Assembly: GCF_902148845.1 (NCBI RefSeq)
Contig: NC_043748.1
Coordinates: forward strand, 13,978,945 to 14,042,944
DNA from: Salarias fasciatus
Lineage: Eukaryota > Chordata > Actinopteri > Blenniiformes > Blenniidae
Reading direction: 5' to 3'
DNA: 64,000 bases
Positions 1 through 11,433 of this stretch are shown piece by piece (positions within the stretch are counted from its first letter, which is position 1; every line of letters begins with the position of its first letter). Under the pieces are notes generated by a model. That model made no database searches. It was not told the DNA's origin and was given only the letters and a program-made list of their open reading frames with translations. The translations under genes and the position numbers were made by a program.

Positions 1-171
1 AACAGCCCGTCCTCGCGGCGCTGCCCTCCCGTCAAAGGCTACATTGTGTCCGGTCCGGACGGAGCGCGTTACCCCGCCGCGCGCTCACTGCGCCCCGGCC
101 CGCCGCCGCGGCTCCGCCCGGGAGGGGTTTACTGGGGAGGGGAGCGGCGGGGGAGGGGGGACACGCCGGAG
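1..171 (+). promoter_or_regulatory. CpG-rich segment with a possible non-coding first exon of chst12
   Basis: The first 170 bases are very GC- and CpG-rich, and the sequence becomes AT-rich immediately afterwards. The GC-rich part ends in a good splice donor, CCGGAG followed by GTAAAC, with the exon end at 171. No protein is recognisable in it. The next strong plus-strand acceptor upstream of a known gene is at 3554-3555, just before the chst12 start codon, so a CpG-island promoter with an untranslated first exon of chst12 is a reasonable inference. It could instead belong to a gene beyond the left edge. Confidence 0.35.
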
Positions 172-3100
172 GTAAACAAAACTAATGTGGACGAGCAGGG
201 CTGGAGGGGAGAAATACTCCCAGCCCTGCAATTAAAGAGTATTTTTGAGAAGCGTTTTCCCTCCAAGTATGTAATTTCACTCCAACTATAGTACAGTTAC
301 AGCATGTAATCTGCTGCAATCACTTTAATTATCATTCACTGTATTATTTGAAATATTTCAAGTATGTATTTTGCACCGGTGTATTGAATGAAATGCAGAC
401 AGCGCGACTCAGCCTGATAGGAAAGAAACGGATACTTTTTGGATTCAAGCTGTTATTTGATTTTTCTGTGAACTTCAAATGAGGTGGCTGATAATGAGAA
501 ATAAGATGAAAAAAATCACAACAGTCTTACATACTTTGTGCTGCCGGCAGTGTTCAAATTTTGCAGCAAATTACATAATAAATAAGCTCATAAATTAATC
601 CATTGAAATAAATTTAAAAAATCCCAAATATAGCATGACTTATGTAGCAAAATGTGAGGATTTATCACAGTATTAGCTCATTACAAATGCTTAATAAAAT
701 AGACAGTGTAGTAAAATTACCTGGTTTTCCTTAGTAAATGAATTATGCCATTATTGTCAGTTTATTACTCTATTGATGGAGACGTGGACATGAACAGACA
801 GTAAATGTGAGACCTCTAAACTTTATTTACACAAACAACAGAACAAATATGAAGCTTAAAGTGAAGATGTGGATGATTATTTTCTGAAAGTGAGAGGAGA
901 ACCTCACGTTTATCTTCGTGTGGGGATGCTGTGAGGGTGGAGGTGGATCACAGGGAGACTACCAGAGTGAGCAAAGGCTTCAGCTTCCTGCAGCAGATGA
1001 CAGCCAGTTACACAAATGAGGACTGAAAGGGTTACGATATAGATATGTGATCATCTGTGCTCCCTAAACACTGGATCAGGACCTCAAAGCTGTTATATGC
1101 TTACCAAGCTGTAAGAAGGGATCAAGAGGTTGCTCATTACTGCACAGTCACCGTAGAGAGTCAGGAAGATCGCTTTTAATGATCAAATCGAGGCTTTTGG
1201 TTGTGCTAAAACTGAACAAACTGCACAACATTTACTTTTACGGAATTGTAATGTGTGCGATTACAAAGTGACTACTGTAGAATCACTGATATATATATAT
1301 ATATATATATACTGTATGGAAGCATTGAAGATTTGCACATGCTCACTTGGAGGTCATCTCGGGCCGGGGTGCGTCTCATGTTACTTTCATGACTGTAGAT
1401 TAAAAATAAAGGAGTTGCACTCAGCATACAGGAAAACCGACTTTTTCTTACTCAGAATTCAAGTAATAATTGGAATCTGCTCAATAATAAATTTTTATCT
1501 TGTAAACATTTGTGGTTTGGAAACCTTATTTCCAGATTTTTGAAGGTCAGGAAAAATGAAAAAAATAAAACAGCGCTTATTTGTTTAGAAACAGTTTTCC
1601 TGTAACCAAACCTTACTTTCATTTCATTTGGGAAACCTCAACTTTGACCAATGCTATTTCTAGGATGTGGAGATATGGCCACAACAAGGCGCTGATGGGG
1701 GTCAAAGGTCTTGTTGAGGGACCCTCGGTGGTGTCAACATCCGCTGCGGGACTTAAACCTACAACCTCCCCAATCAGAAGCTCTGCTGCTCTACCCTGCC
1801 GGCCAATAGTTAAAACACAGTAGCTTTGGATGAACTGTGAGAAGTTTGGGGAAGCGTGCGGCAGAAGTACCGTCATTTCCACAATGTCGAAACGTTACTC
1901 CATCTGCCCCGAAATGTTGCTCAAGCTCAAGCTCTCTCAACGTTCTGCACGACTGAAATGAACGTGTCGTCTTCACTTGTAAAGTAACCAAGTATAGTCA
2001 CTGGCCTGGTAACAGGTTAACACCTGTGTGTGTGAATGAAAGGTGAGAGTACTGAATTAACTCATCTCGAGCCTCACAGGCGTGTCGAGTCTTGCTGCTG
2101 TCGACTGGAGTTTGCATGCATACCTCTCACAGCCATAACTCGTAAATTACAGCGACTCCCCCGGAATTCTGCAACATCAACTGCGTCAAATGTGAAAATG
2201 AGCTTTTCGCCACCGTCAGCAACATTTTTAAGGAACTGAAAACCGAAGTTATTTAAAAAAAAAAAAAAAGTAAAGTGATAAAGTTGAAATAAATCCAACA
2301 AGGAACATTTTTTAAATATAAACATGCTCGCTTTGGGAAACATTTCATGCCTGTGTGACAGTGTCACAAGGTGACACCATCAGTCGGTTCATCGTCCTCA
2401 CAGAAACCGATTACATAACTCATTTTCAGCAGATAATAGCTTCAAAATATATAATTTCCTGCCCTGACTTGCAAATTTAGTTCATTAATTAAACGACAAG
2501 TGTCACTTAATCGCACTTAAGCACCTGAGTATCAGAGGCGGAGGAGCTGAATGAATTTTGCCCCCGATAATTCTGATACGCTGCACGTTGTGTGGCAGAA
2601 GAGACTTGGTTGGTGTGCAGAGAGGAAGAAGGAGCGCGGTCTGACTCTGCAGCCTCTGGAGAGAGGAATCATGATTTTCCATGCCAGTGGTCCCCTCGTT
2701 GCTTCAGGAAAGGGGAAATAATATAAGCACTGTTGCACGAGAGTTCCAAATTTAGAAGCGCATCGGAATGGAAAAGCAACACCCTGTGACTTTTAAACTA
2801 ATCATGGATGGGAAGACAGACGGGGAAAGAAGGCGCGTGTGCAGAGGCTGAGATAGGTCGCAGGTAGAATAAATATTATATGTTCTGCAACCCTCCTGAA
2901 GCTTTTTGCTATTTTGTGCATTGCGTAAACACAGCCAAGCTCTCGGCGTGTTTTCGAACATGCGTCGTGGTTTAGGTGTTTGAAGTTCCTGGTGCCGGGT
3001 CACTTTCAAAGGCTTCTCGCGCATAGGGGGCTTTCTGTAGCCTGGTGCCCGTGCCGGACCGGGATCCATAGGAAGGTTGGCATGGGTACAGCAGGAGACT

Positions 3101-3555
3101 TGTGCAATGCAAAATGTGTTTCTTTATGGCGTGCGCACAGACACCCCCCTCTTCCTCCCTCTTCCTCCTCCTCCTCCTCCTCCTCCCTCCTCCTCATGTA
3201 GATATTTGACAACCACTCGTGATTTTACTGCTGGGAGTGGGAGTTAGGTCAACTGGGAGCTGCAGGAGGAACTCAGTGCATACCTTGTCGGAAACTGAAC
3301 CCGGTGAACTGACAGACGGGACTTTTTGCTCCAGCTTTTTAATTCACAGAAGAACAAGACTGACGTCTTGTTTGGTTTTAATCGCAGCTTTGATCTGTAG
3401 AGATGTGTTTCAATCTAAAAATAGCGCTTTACATAGAAATCCTCTCATCAGTTAATCTACAAGTTATTTGAGATTTAAGTCTTTTTTTTGTGTTGCTTTC
3501 AGTGCATCAGATTTTTTGAAGCCTCTTCTCCCTCTCCTCCTGTTTCCGTCTCCAG
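172..3555. other. No coding gene seen; probable chst12 intron 1 or upstream region
   Basis: This stretch is AT-rich with many stops in all frames and no recognisable protein. It holds a short (AT)n run near 1289-1312, a fish interspersed repeat near 1660-1815, and a TCC/CTC trinucleotide run near 3160-3196. A strong polypyrimidine tract followed by CAG ends it at 3555, which is why I treat the interval as probably intronic. Confidence 0.4.
1660..1815. repeat. Interspersed repeat with a tRNA box B-like core
   Basis: The segment contains a stereotyped fish repeat phrase: an opening 'aaggtcttgttgagggaccc' and a later 'gggacttaaacctacaacct' followed by 'gctctgctgctctacc'. The reverse complement of the middle part resembles a degenerate Pol III box B. 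Related phrases occur near 62870 and 63170. I cannot name the family. Confidence 0.4.
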
Positions 3556-3922
3556 GTGTGCTCGCATGGAGCCGCGGTGACGCTTCAGCTCATTGTTGTC
3601 TGGCTGCGCTTGTGTGCGGCGGACCCCTGCCGCGTGCCTCCATTATGACAACCCCGATGGCACCGCACACTCCTCTATAGCTGCCGTGCGTTCATCGCCA
3701 TGGGGACCGCGAACAAAGAGGCTCCTGGACCTTGACTCTGTTGCCATGGTGACCCTGTAGCAAGAAATCCATAAGTGTGTTGCCCTGGTTGTCACATGAA
3801 AAAAATACCCGGGTAACTATTTCAATCTGCCGCCATGGCGATGCCGCAGAGACGCCTTGTGAAGTCCTAACTATGTCGCGGTGGTGATTCTGTAGCGAGC
3901 AGCAGCAGCAGCAGCCGCCGCC
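3556..3922 (+). promoter_or_regulatory. chst12: chst12 5' leader with seven short upstream ORFs
   Basis: A pyrimidine-rich acceptor ends at 3555, and the sequence from 3556 to the chst12 start at 3923 is the inferred untranslated leader. It contains seven ATG-initiated short ORFs that all stop before the main start: 3566-3580, 3645-3680, 3700-3735, 3746-3760, 3796-3816, 3835-3870 and 3873-3887. Three of them (3700, 3746, 3835) have a gccATGg context as good as that of the real start (gccATGgg). If this leader is transcribed, translation of CHST12 should be strongly limited or depend on reinitiation. The acceptor and the ORFs are seen; the regulatory effect is inference. Confidence 0.55.
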
Positions 3923-6889
3923 ATGGGAACGTCCAGGTTGTTCCACATCTTCGTCATCCTGGGCTCGGCCTTCATGATCCTCCTCATCATCATCTACTGG
4001 GACGACGTCGGCACGTCGCACCTCTACCTGCACACCCCCGTCTCGCCGGGCCCCAAAACCCCCCACCTGCCCCCGCAGCAGAAGCCCCAGACCTCCCGGA
4101 CGCCGTCCTTCCTGTCCGACATCGACGCCTTCGTCAACCAGTTCCTGGAGCCGGGGACCGGCGAGCCCACCGACCCCGCCCCGGCCGACGCCAGCAACCA
4201 GTCGGAGAAGGCGGAGGAGCGATACGTCCCGAGGAGGGAGTGGAAGATCCATCTGACGCCGGTGGCGCCGGAGCTGGTTGAACGACAGGTTCATTAAATT
4301 CGTATCTCTCATATTAATAGCAGGTTTAATTGTGAGGGAGTGAAGGGTTTATTGAATCAGCTGACATTCTGACAGGCCTCAGAAAGAAAAGCAGGAATTA
4401 ATAAAGCGATCGCTGCTGCACTCCATTTACTTCGGCAGCCACTGATTCAGTGACAGAACTTAATAAGACACTTAAATAGGAGTTTTTATTGGTGCCATGC
4501 ATTCCACCTGTTTTTTTTTTTCCCTTTTGTAAAAAGTAAAAATTTCTAAACTAAAAAAACAAGCAAATAATACTCCTCTGACATGTTGACAGCAGCAGCC
4601 TCTCTCTTCAGTTTAATCCCATCGCCATGTTTATTTATGTTTAAAAGATCCAGATTTAATTTTTGGTGGTTTGAGGTACAAAAAAATTTTCCCAATACAG
4701 CTCAACACATCCACTCCGAAGCCTTTCAGCAGAGCATTATGGAAATCAGACTCGCCTGTGCCTGTTTTTCACATAATTGGCTGTTTACACCAGGGAAATG
4801 TGAAGTTTGTTTTTGCAGCAAGTTGGTCACATGAGTTCATTTTTGGAAGCGTTGTGTAAATAATGAAACACTTCCCTTCATGTGATTTGCTGTCATTGTT
4901 AGTTCCCAATACTTTCAGCCCGAGAATGACTTAAAAATGTAACAAATTACATATTTGTGGAATGCAATCGCAGTGAAATCAAGTTGCCAAGCACTCAGAA
5001 AAAGCTTGTGTTAAAACCTTTCTACAGCCTTTTCTGACGAAAACGTGCTAATTTTCTTTGCAACAGACAAAAACTTCAGCCGGTTCCACGAATAATTAGG
5101 ATTTACCGTCGCCTCCCGCCAGACATTGTTTTCTTTTCTGTTTTAAATTATTAATTTCCCTTCGCAGGAGCAGCGGCGGAGGTTGCTCCGGGAGATGTGC
5201 GCCAACGACAGCGTGGTTTTTCCCGGGAAAAACCGCTCGTTCGACGACATCCCCAACAAGGAGCTGGACCACCTGATCGTGGACGACAGGCACGGCATCA
5301 TCTACTGCTACGTTCCCAAGGTACGGCGACGAACGCCGCCGCTTCCGGCTCCAGCAGCCGGCCGCCGAGCGGACGCGGACCTCACTCTGCTTGCTTTCCC
5401 CCCCGCCCCCTCGCAGGTGGCGTGCAGTAACTGGAAGCGCATCATGATCGTCCTGAGCGAGCGAATGCTGCAGGACGGCGTCCCCCAGAGAGACCCGCTG
5501 GCGATCCCCACCGACCTGGTCCACAACTCCAGCATGCACTTCACCTTCAATAAGTTCTGGAAGCGCTACAGCAAGTTCGCGAGGCACCTCATGAAGGTCC
5601 GTTTTTTTTTAGATTTCACACCTCGCCGAGCGTCACGTGGAGAAAGACAGCTCGCTTCTTTTTAAATTAAATGTGCTGTTGACTCGCTCGGGCCGGCGGA
5701 TTTCACCAGGTGCCGCAGCTTCGCAGCTGCAACTCGGCGCTGAATTGTTGTGAACTGGACTGTGCAGAAGCGAATGTGACACGGGCTGAGGCCCGGAGCG
5801 GAGCGGAACGGCGCGCTCCGCCCCCGCCCGGCCGTCCCTCCAGGTTCTGTGAGCCGCGCAGTGAAAACGGCCGAGCGGTGAAACGAAAACAGCACACTCT
5901 GACGAGCTTATGCTCGCAAGTAGGCATGATTTCAGCCAGAGATGATTTCTTCTGTGCTTTTGGCAGGACGGTGAATATTGTTGACAAAGTCACACTTCCA
6001 GTTAAACCACACACACACACACACACACTTTGGGTCTTTTCAGGTTTTAAAAATATCTTTCAACCATCTATCTGTGGTTTTCTTCTTGCTGAGTAATTTC
6101 CTGAAACACAGAATGGGGCTTTTTCATTGTTTTTTTTTTTTTTTAGGGTGTATCCTTTTCACCCTGTAATCTATTCCAATGAGTCAGTTTACGCGACTAT
6201 AAAAAACCGTGAGTCGTCACATAGTTGTAATAATCTGGTCTGGTGCCTTTATGTGCGCTCGTTCAGATGCTGCAGTCCTTTATTAGATACAAGCACAGCG
6301 ACGTCTTTTGTGATAATAATGTGTTCATTTGCTTTCGCAGGTGAAGCTGAAGAAATACACGAAGTTCCTTTTCGTGCGGGATCCCTTCGTGCGTCTCATC
6401 TCCGCCTACCGGAATAAGTTTGAGCAGCGCAACGAGGACTTCTACCGCCGCTTCGCGCAGGTCATGCTGCGCCGCTACGCCAACCAGCCCACTCCCCCGG
6501 CCTCCGCGGACGAGGCGCTCGCCGTCGGCGTCCACCCGCTGTTCTCCCACTTCGTCCAGTACCTGCTGGACCCCCAGACGGAGAAGGACATGCCCTTCAA
6601 CGAGCACTGGCGCCAGGTCTACCGGCTGTGCCACCCGTGCCAGATCCAGTACGACTTCGTGGGCCACCTGGAGACGGTGGAGGAGGACGCCGAGCAGCTG
6701 CTCCGCCAGCTGCGGGTGGACAACGTGGTGGAGTTCCCCGCCTCGCAGAGGAACCTGACGGCCAGCAGCTGGGAGACGGACTGGTTCAGCACGGTGCCGC
6801 TGGAGGCGCGCAGGGAGCTCTACAAGCTGTACGAGCCCGACTTCAGGCTATTCGGCTACGAGAGACCCGAGTCCATCCTGAACGAGTGA
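3923..6889 (+). CDS. chst12: Carbohydrate sulfotransferase 12-like (chondroitin 4-O-sulfotransferase 2)
   Basis: This is a Golgi type II enzyme of the HNK-1/C4ST family, expected to move sulfate from PAPS to O-4 of GalNAc in chondroitin/dermatan chains. Coding exons are 3923-4288, 5168-5320, 5417-5596 and 6341-6889, all GT-AG and all phase 0, giving 415 residues (human CHST12 is about 414). A short cytosolic tail is followed by a membrane anchor at about residues 8-27 (FMILLIIIYW) and a proline-rich stem. The 5'-phosphosulfate loop CYVPKVACSNWKR (about 169-181) spans the exon 2/3 junction, and the 3'-phosphate loop FVRDPFVRLISAYRNKF begins near 245. Several N-glycosylation sequons are visible (NDS, NRS, NSS, NLT). 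The N-terminus (LGSAFMILLIIIYWD, then FYLHT-like) matches CHST12 rather than CHST11 or CHST13. The start has an ideal CCGCCGCCATGG context. Intron 2 is only 96 bases. As I recall, the human coding region is a single exon, so the three coding introns are notable. Confidence 0.93.
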
Positions 6890-8605
6890 CTGTGGGTCTG
6901 CAGAGGTCAACCGCCACAGAAACACGGCGTTTTTTTTCTAATGTATTGAAACAGTATCTCCCCCCCTGACGACAGTGATGCATTTATCTCTTTACTCCAA
7001 GCTTTGTTTACGCGACGCCGAATGTGCACATCGGAAAGGACCTTCACTGCTCAGAGGAAACGCACGAATGATGTCGAGCCTTCATAGATAGTCGTTTCCT
7101 TCTCTCTTTTTTTTTTTTTTTGATGTTGTGCAAATAGGAAGAAGCACACATGTCAGCGTGGGCCGTGGAAGCTGGAGACCTTCAGATGTGTCACATTCAG
7201 TGTAATCCCCAACCCCACGTTTTTCGCGTCTCCTCCTTTGATGTCGCGCGGCACCGTGGCGTTGTGACTAACTGTGATAATCACACAGGCTGCAGCAGAG
7301 AAACGCCGCCGCGTTCTTCTGTGTTGCAGTGGCACGGAAAGCTTTTCTGGTTGTGATGGCAACACAGATGAAACGGTTCTGGAAAGAATCCGGGGCATTT
7401 AGACGATTAAAAACAAGGTTTTATTTTTTATTTTTAGATTAGTTTTAAGTGTAGTTGCACTAGAGCGGTAGTCTTCAGCTAATTTATTTCACGTTGTTTG
7501 AATGCAGCGTTTGCGTTGAGCAGGAAAGGGACGTTTTAATGTTGAACAAACAAGTGACTGACAGTGGAAACCGGTGCTGGAATACCTCATAGACACACAT
7601 ATCATCATCTGAAGAACAAACCTGAATTCTCTCAAGCTGCAGCATGGATTGGATCTGACACCGATCAGCCATAATGTTATGACCGTTTGAATGCAACAGG
7701 TTGTGTTTTCATCATAGCGGCGCCTGTTTGTGGGTGAGTGTAGAGGTTTGATAGCTAGAGCGTTGAATGAACTCCTCTGCAAACATGAATCCCGGTTCTT
7801 GTCTAAAAGTGCTCTGAAGTAGCATGTGACGACGTGTAGCTGCATTTAAAGGAAGAAGGCAAGAGATGTGACAATTTTCTGCTTCAAAAGCTCGAGTCCT
7901 GCCTTCCCATGTGGATTTCTATTGTTGCAGACAGCCGACAACCTTTCATGAAAAGATTATTCCCTGTGGCCTTTTTTTTTTAGAAAGATAATCAATGGAA
8001 TAGTTTTGAGTTATTCAGAAACCAGACTGAGGTGTGGGTTTGGCTTCTGAATGTCTTCACTGAACTTGACAGAACTTTAAAAGATCTGCTGCTGCTGTCT
8101 TGGTGCCAGATGTGAAAGGAGTAAGAGGAGGAGAGTTATGGCTGATCGGTGTTTCGCCACAATCATTTCCGAATTCTTTTATTTATGGGTTTTTTTTTTT
8201 GCTGCTTGCTTTCATTGGCCGGTTCTGCAGCATGATGCAAATGCCACAATGTAGCCTCATCAAACAGAAGCACAGCAGCCAGATAGCGGGATTTGTCCCA
8301 GCTTGTTTACGGGACACAAAACCGGAGCAACCGCATTGTTTTGATTTCCCCGCCGCCGCCGCCGCCGTGCGTGCACAGGTGTACGTCTGCATATTAAGGG
8401 GTTTCTAAAGGGAGCAATTTCTTGCGGTTCTGCCTGCGTTTGATCACATTTGTGTTTTATTTTTTTGTTTTCTTTTTAACCCACAAAAGGCAGTTTGTAA
8501 CATTCAAACCCCAGAGATCAACCTGAACACTTTCTAAACGGCAGCATTTTCATGGGATGCATCATCTTTGTAGCAAGGAGCTGAGCACATTGCACAAAGC
8601 AAACT

Positions 8606-8670
8606 GTAAATATATACATATATATATATATATATATATCTATATCTATACACACACAGACACACACACA
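8606..8670. repeat. Compound (TA)n / (CA)n microsatellite
   Basis: An alternating TA run grades into a CA run with a few interruptions. Confidence 0.9.
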
Positions 8671-9053
8671 ATGCGAATGCACTGTTGTGAAGATGCATGA
8701 AGTTGGTTTTACAGTTGGAATTTTAAGTATGACTGATACGCCGGTGGTCCGAGGTTTCAGGATTCATGTCAGAAGACACGTGCCTTTGGTTGAAAAAGTT
8801 TACACCGCAAAAAAAAAAAAAAGAAAAAGAAAAAAGAAGTATTTTTGTAGGAGGACTTACTTTTTACTTCAAGCCACAACAAGGTATATTTGATAAAACG
8901 GGCCTTGTTTATCTTATGTGACTTATTATTTGGGACTAATGGGAAACAGCCGAGCCCTTTAGCAGAAGGTCTGAATGATTTCTTACGCCGTGTGTTTGTG
9001 TCCGGTGGATCGCACCGTGTTCTCATCACCACCTGGTTCCAGACTATGCGATG

Positions 9054-9074
9054 GCACACACACGCACACACACT

Positions 9075-9118
<44 letters not shown>
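9054..9118. repeat. (CA)n microsatellite
   Basis: About 30 CA units with minor interruptions at the left end. Confidence 0.95.
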
Positions 9119-9122
<4 letters not shown>

Positions 9123-9780
9123 ATTAAGTCAGTGTTGTCTCAGTGCCTTTTGGTTAGTCTTGTGGGGCATTGTGACGGTGTGAAATGTTAAAGCGGCATC
9201 GTTCCCTCATCACATCTCCTCATGAATATACACAAAGGAAAGCTCGTGTGTAAACAGAAAAAAAAAAAGAGAACCGCACTCCTCAGTGTTGTATTGCAAG
9301 CCGTCATCTTTTCATATCTTTATTCTTGTTTATGTTCTGTCGTTGGATTTGTTTTTGAAAGTCAACACTTGTGTTATTTCTGCTGCTTATTTCTGTCAAA
9401 CTGCAAAAAAAGACACAGGAAAGTCAAGATTGTAAGATGCAAAACTATTAAAAAAGGAAAGAAAAAAAAAAGAGCTTGTTGATGTATCACTCTGTCAGGG
9501 TAAACCGGCCTTTGTTAAGCCTGAAGTTGGACCGTCGATGTGCATATTTTTACCCGCAGTAACCCAGGGCAACATTTCATCCCAGAATAACTCGACGGCT
9601 TGTTTAATCTTCAGCACCAAACCACGTCCTACATTCTGACCTCATCCTGACAGCACGCTGAAGCACACACACAAGGAAAACAAAAAAGAAGAAGAGAGAT
9701 TATTGTTTTTATAAGATTTGTACAAATATTCATGCAATTTCATCAGTATTTGTTGTTGTTCATACAAGAGAAATAAAGGT

Positions 9781-11433
9781 TGTGGGGCATGAAGGAGGAT
9801 TTGTTGTTATTTTCAGGAGCTGCCTGTTCTACCGAGACACAATGAACATTTACCAGGAAATGATTGATGGAGCTGGATGTAGATTATATATTTTTTTTTA
9901 ATTTTTTATTTTTTTTTTACTCTGGCAGTATCAGGCAAAAAACGCAGCAAAGCTTCTCGAGGGTTTTACAAACAGGAAATGAAGACTTCCTGCAGCACAG
10001 CAAAAAGGAAGGAAAACGATGCAGCCAACAAAGACTTTTTACAGGAAGGATCGGTCATTTCAGCTGGGACAAATCCAGCCGAGCACACTCACGATTTATG
10101 ATCTGAGTTAATGATGAGAGGCTAACAGCCTCTTCACATCAACACCAGAGTTTTAATTGATGATTACTCTCCGTGATATCATTGATTTCACTTAATCTTG
10201 CAAGACTTTTTGAGTCAACCCCTCATTATCCTCCCACCCAAAGTACTGGAAATATTAATATTTTTAGGGCTGCATGATATATTGCATATTTATCGAGATC
10301 AATGTGTTTTTTGAAAGACAATAGTATCTTTTCAATTTCTTATTGGTATAGACTCTCAACATGATTGCACATCACATGTTCGCCTGGCATCCTGCAGCCC
10401 TCGTTTCCCTGCATTCCTGCTCTGCGTGTCGATCAGAGAGAAGCAAACTGCACCAAATGAGTACAAAATGTGTCGAGAGAGCTTAATGAGCATCATTTCC
10501 AAGTCAAAACAGGACATTTTTGCTTCAAAAAGTGGATTTATAGGCATCTCAGCACCACATAACGGTTATACAAAAGGTGTGAACACATGTAATGATACAT
10601 CAGTCCAATATATTTAACATTTTTGCATTTAACAATGCAATTAGCTATGCTTTTTATACACCAGGTAGCATAAAACTGCTTCAGGCAGGATTTAGGCTTT
10701 CAGTCTATTTACAGTGCAAGTCTTAGTTCACATAACGTCAAAAAGCAAGAATAATGATGATAAAACCTCGTGGCAGTGTTTTCTGGAGTGTTCATATCAA
10801 AGCCAGGAAACAACACAAGTTAACCGAGCACCATGTTTAAGCACCATTTGCAGAATACAAACGTGTTTTTATTATTTTTCATTTGAAGTTAGAATAGAAA
10901 TCTTAACGAGGAAGACTGAAAAGCAGGTCGGAACCTTGACTCTGTCGGCACATTAGTGGATGGAAATGTCGAATAATCCATCAGTTCATCTTCTGTTGTA
11001 TTAATTCTCGTCCATCACTGATCGCCAGGAAGGGAAATCAAACTCATGCATGCACAGAGAGAACATGCAAACCATGTGCTGAAAAGGTCTCCCAGCTCCA
11101 CTGATGCTGAAATCCACATACACACTGTGATATACTGTATGCTTTCCTCCAGCAGGCCCTGGGAAAATGCTTCATTTTGTTTCCAGTCTTTGTGCTCAGT
11201 AACTCTGAAAACATCAGTGTTGTCATTAAAATTCAGGATTAAAAAAAAAAACACCTAAACTTTCATAAGAATAACACATTTCTTTGGAGCTGATGAACTT
11301 TATGTCCCAATTTCTAAAAGCCAGACCTCCCATTCTGCTGTCATCATCCAGCCACAATGAAAGTCTTTTTTTTTTTTTTTTAATCTAAAAATTTTCAGGC
11401 AGAAGAGAAGAACTTGTAGTTCCCGCCTCCGGC
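9781..11433. other. Intergenic region, no gene recognised
   Basis: AT-rich sequence lies between the convergent chst12 and c1qtnf6 genes. No conserved protein or RNA gene is visible. The right part probably includes the c1qtnf6 3' UTR. Confidence 0.5.

Larger units (their letters stand above)
6890..9780 (+). other. Likely chst12 3' UTR and flank, with an AATAAA at 9772-9777
   Basis: No second gene is recognisable here. The first clear polyadenylation hexamer I found downstream is AATAAA at 9772-9777, which would give a 3' UTR of about 2.9 kb. The stretch contains a (TA)n/(CA)n microsatellite at about 8606-8670 and a long (CA)n run at 9054-9118. A shorter 3' UTR cannot be excluded without transcript data. 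Confidence 0.35.

Noticed and set aside
3692-4312. Minus-strand open frame of 206 codons
   Set aside because: It is the antisense of chst12 coding exon 1 and its leader; GC-rich coding sequence commonly leaves the opposite strand open.
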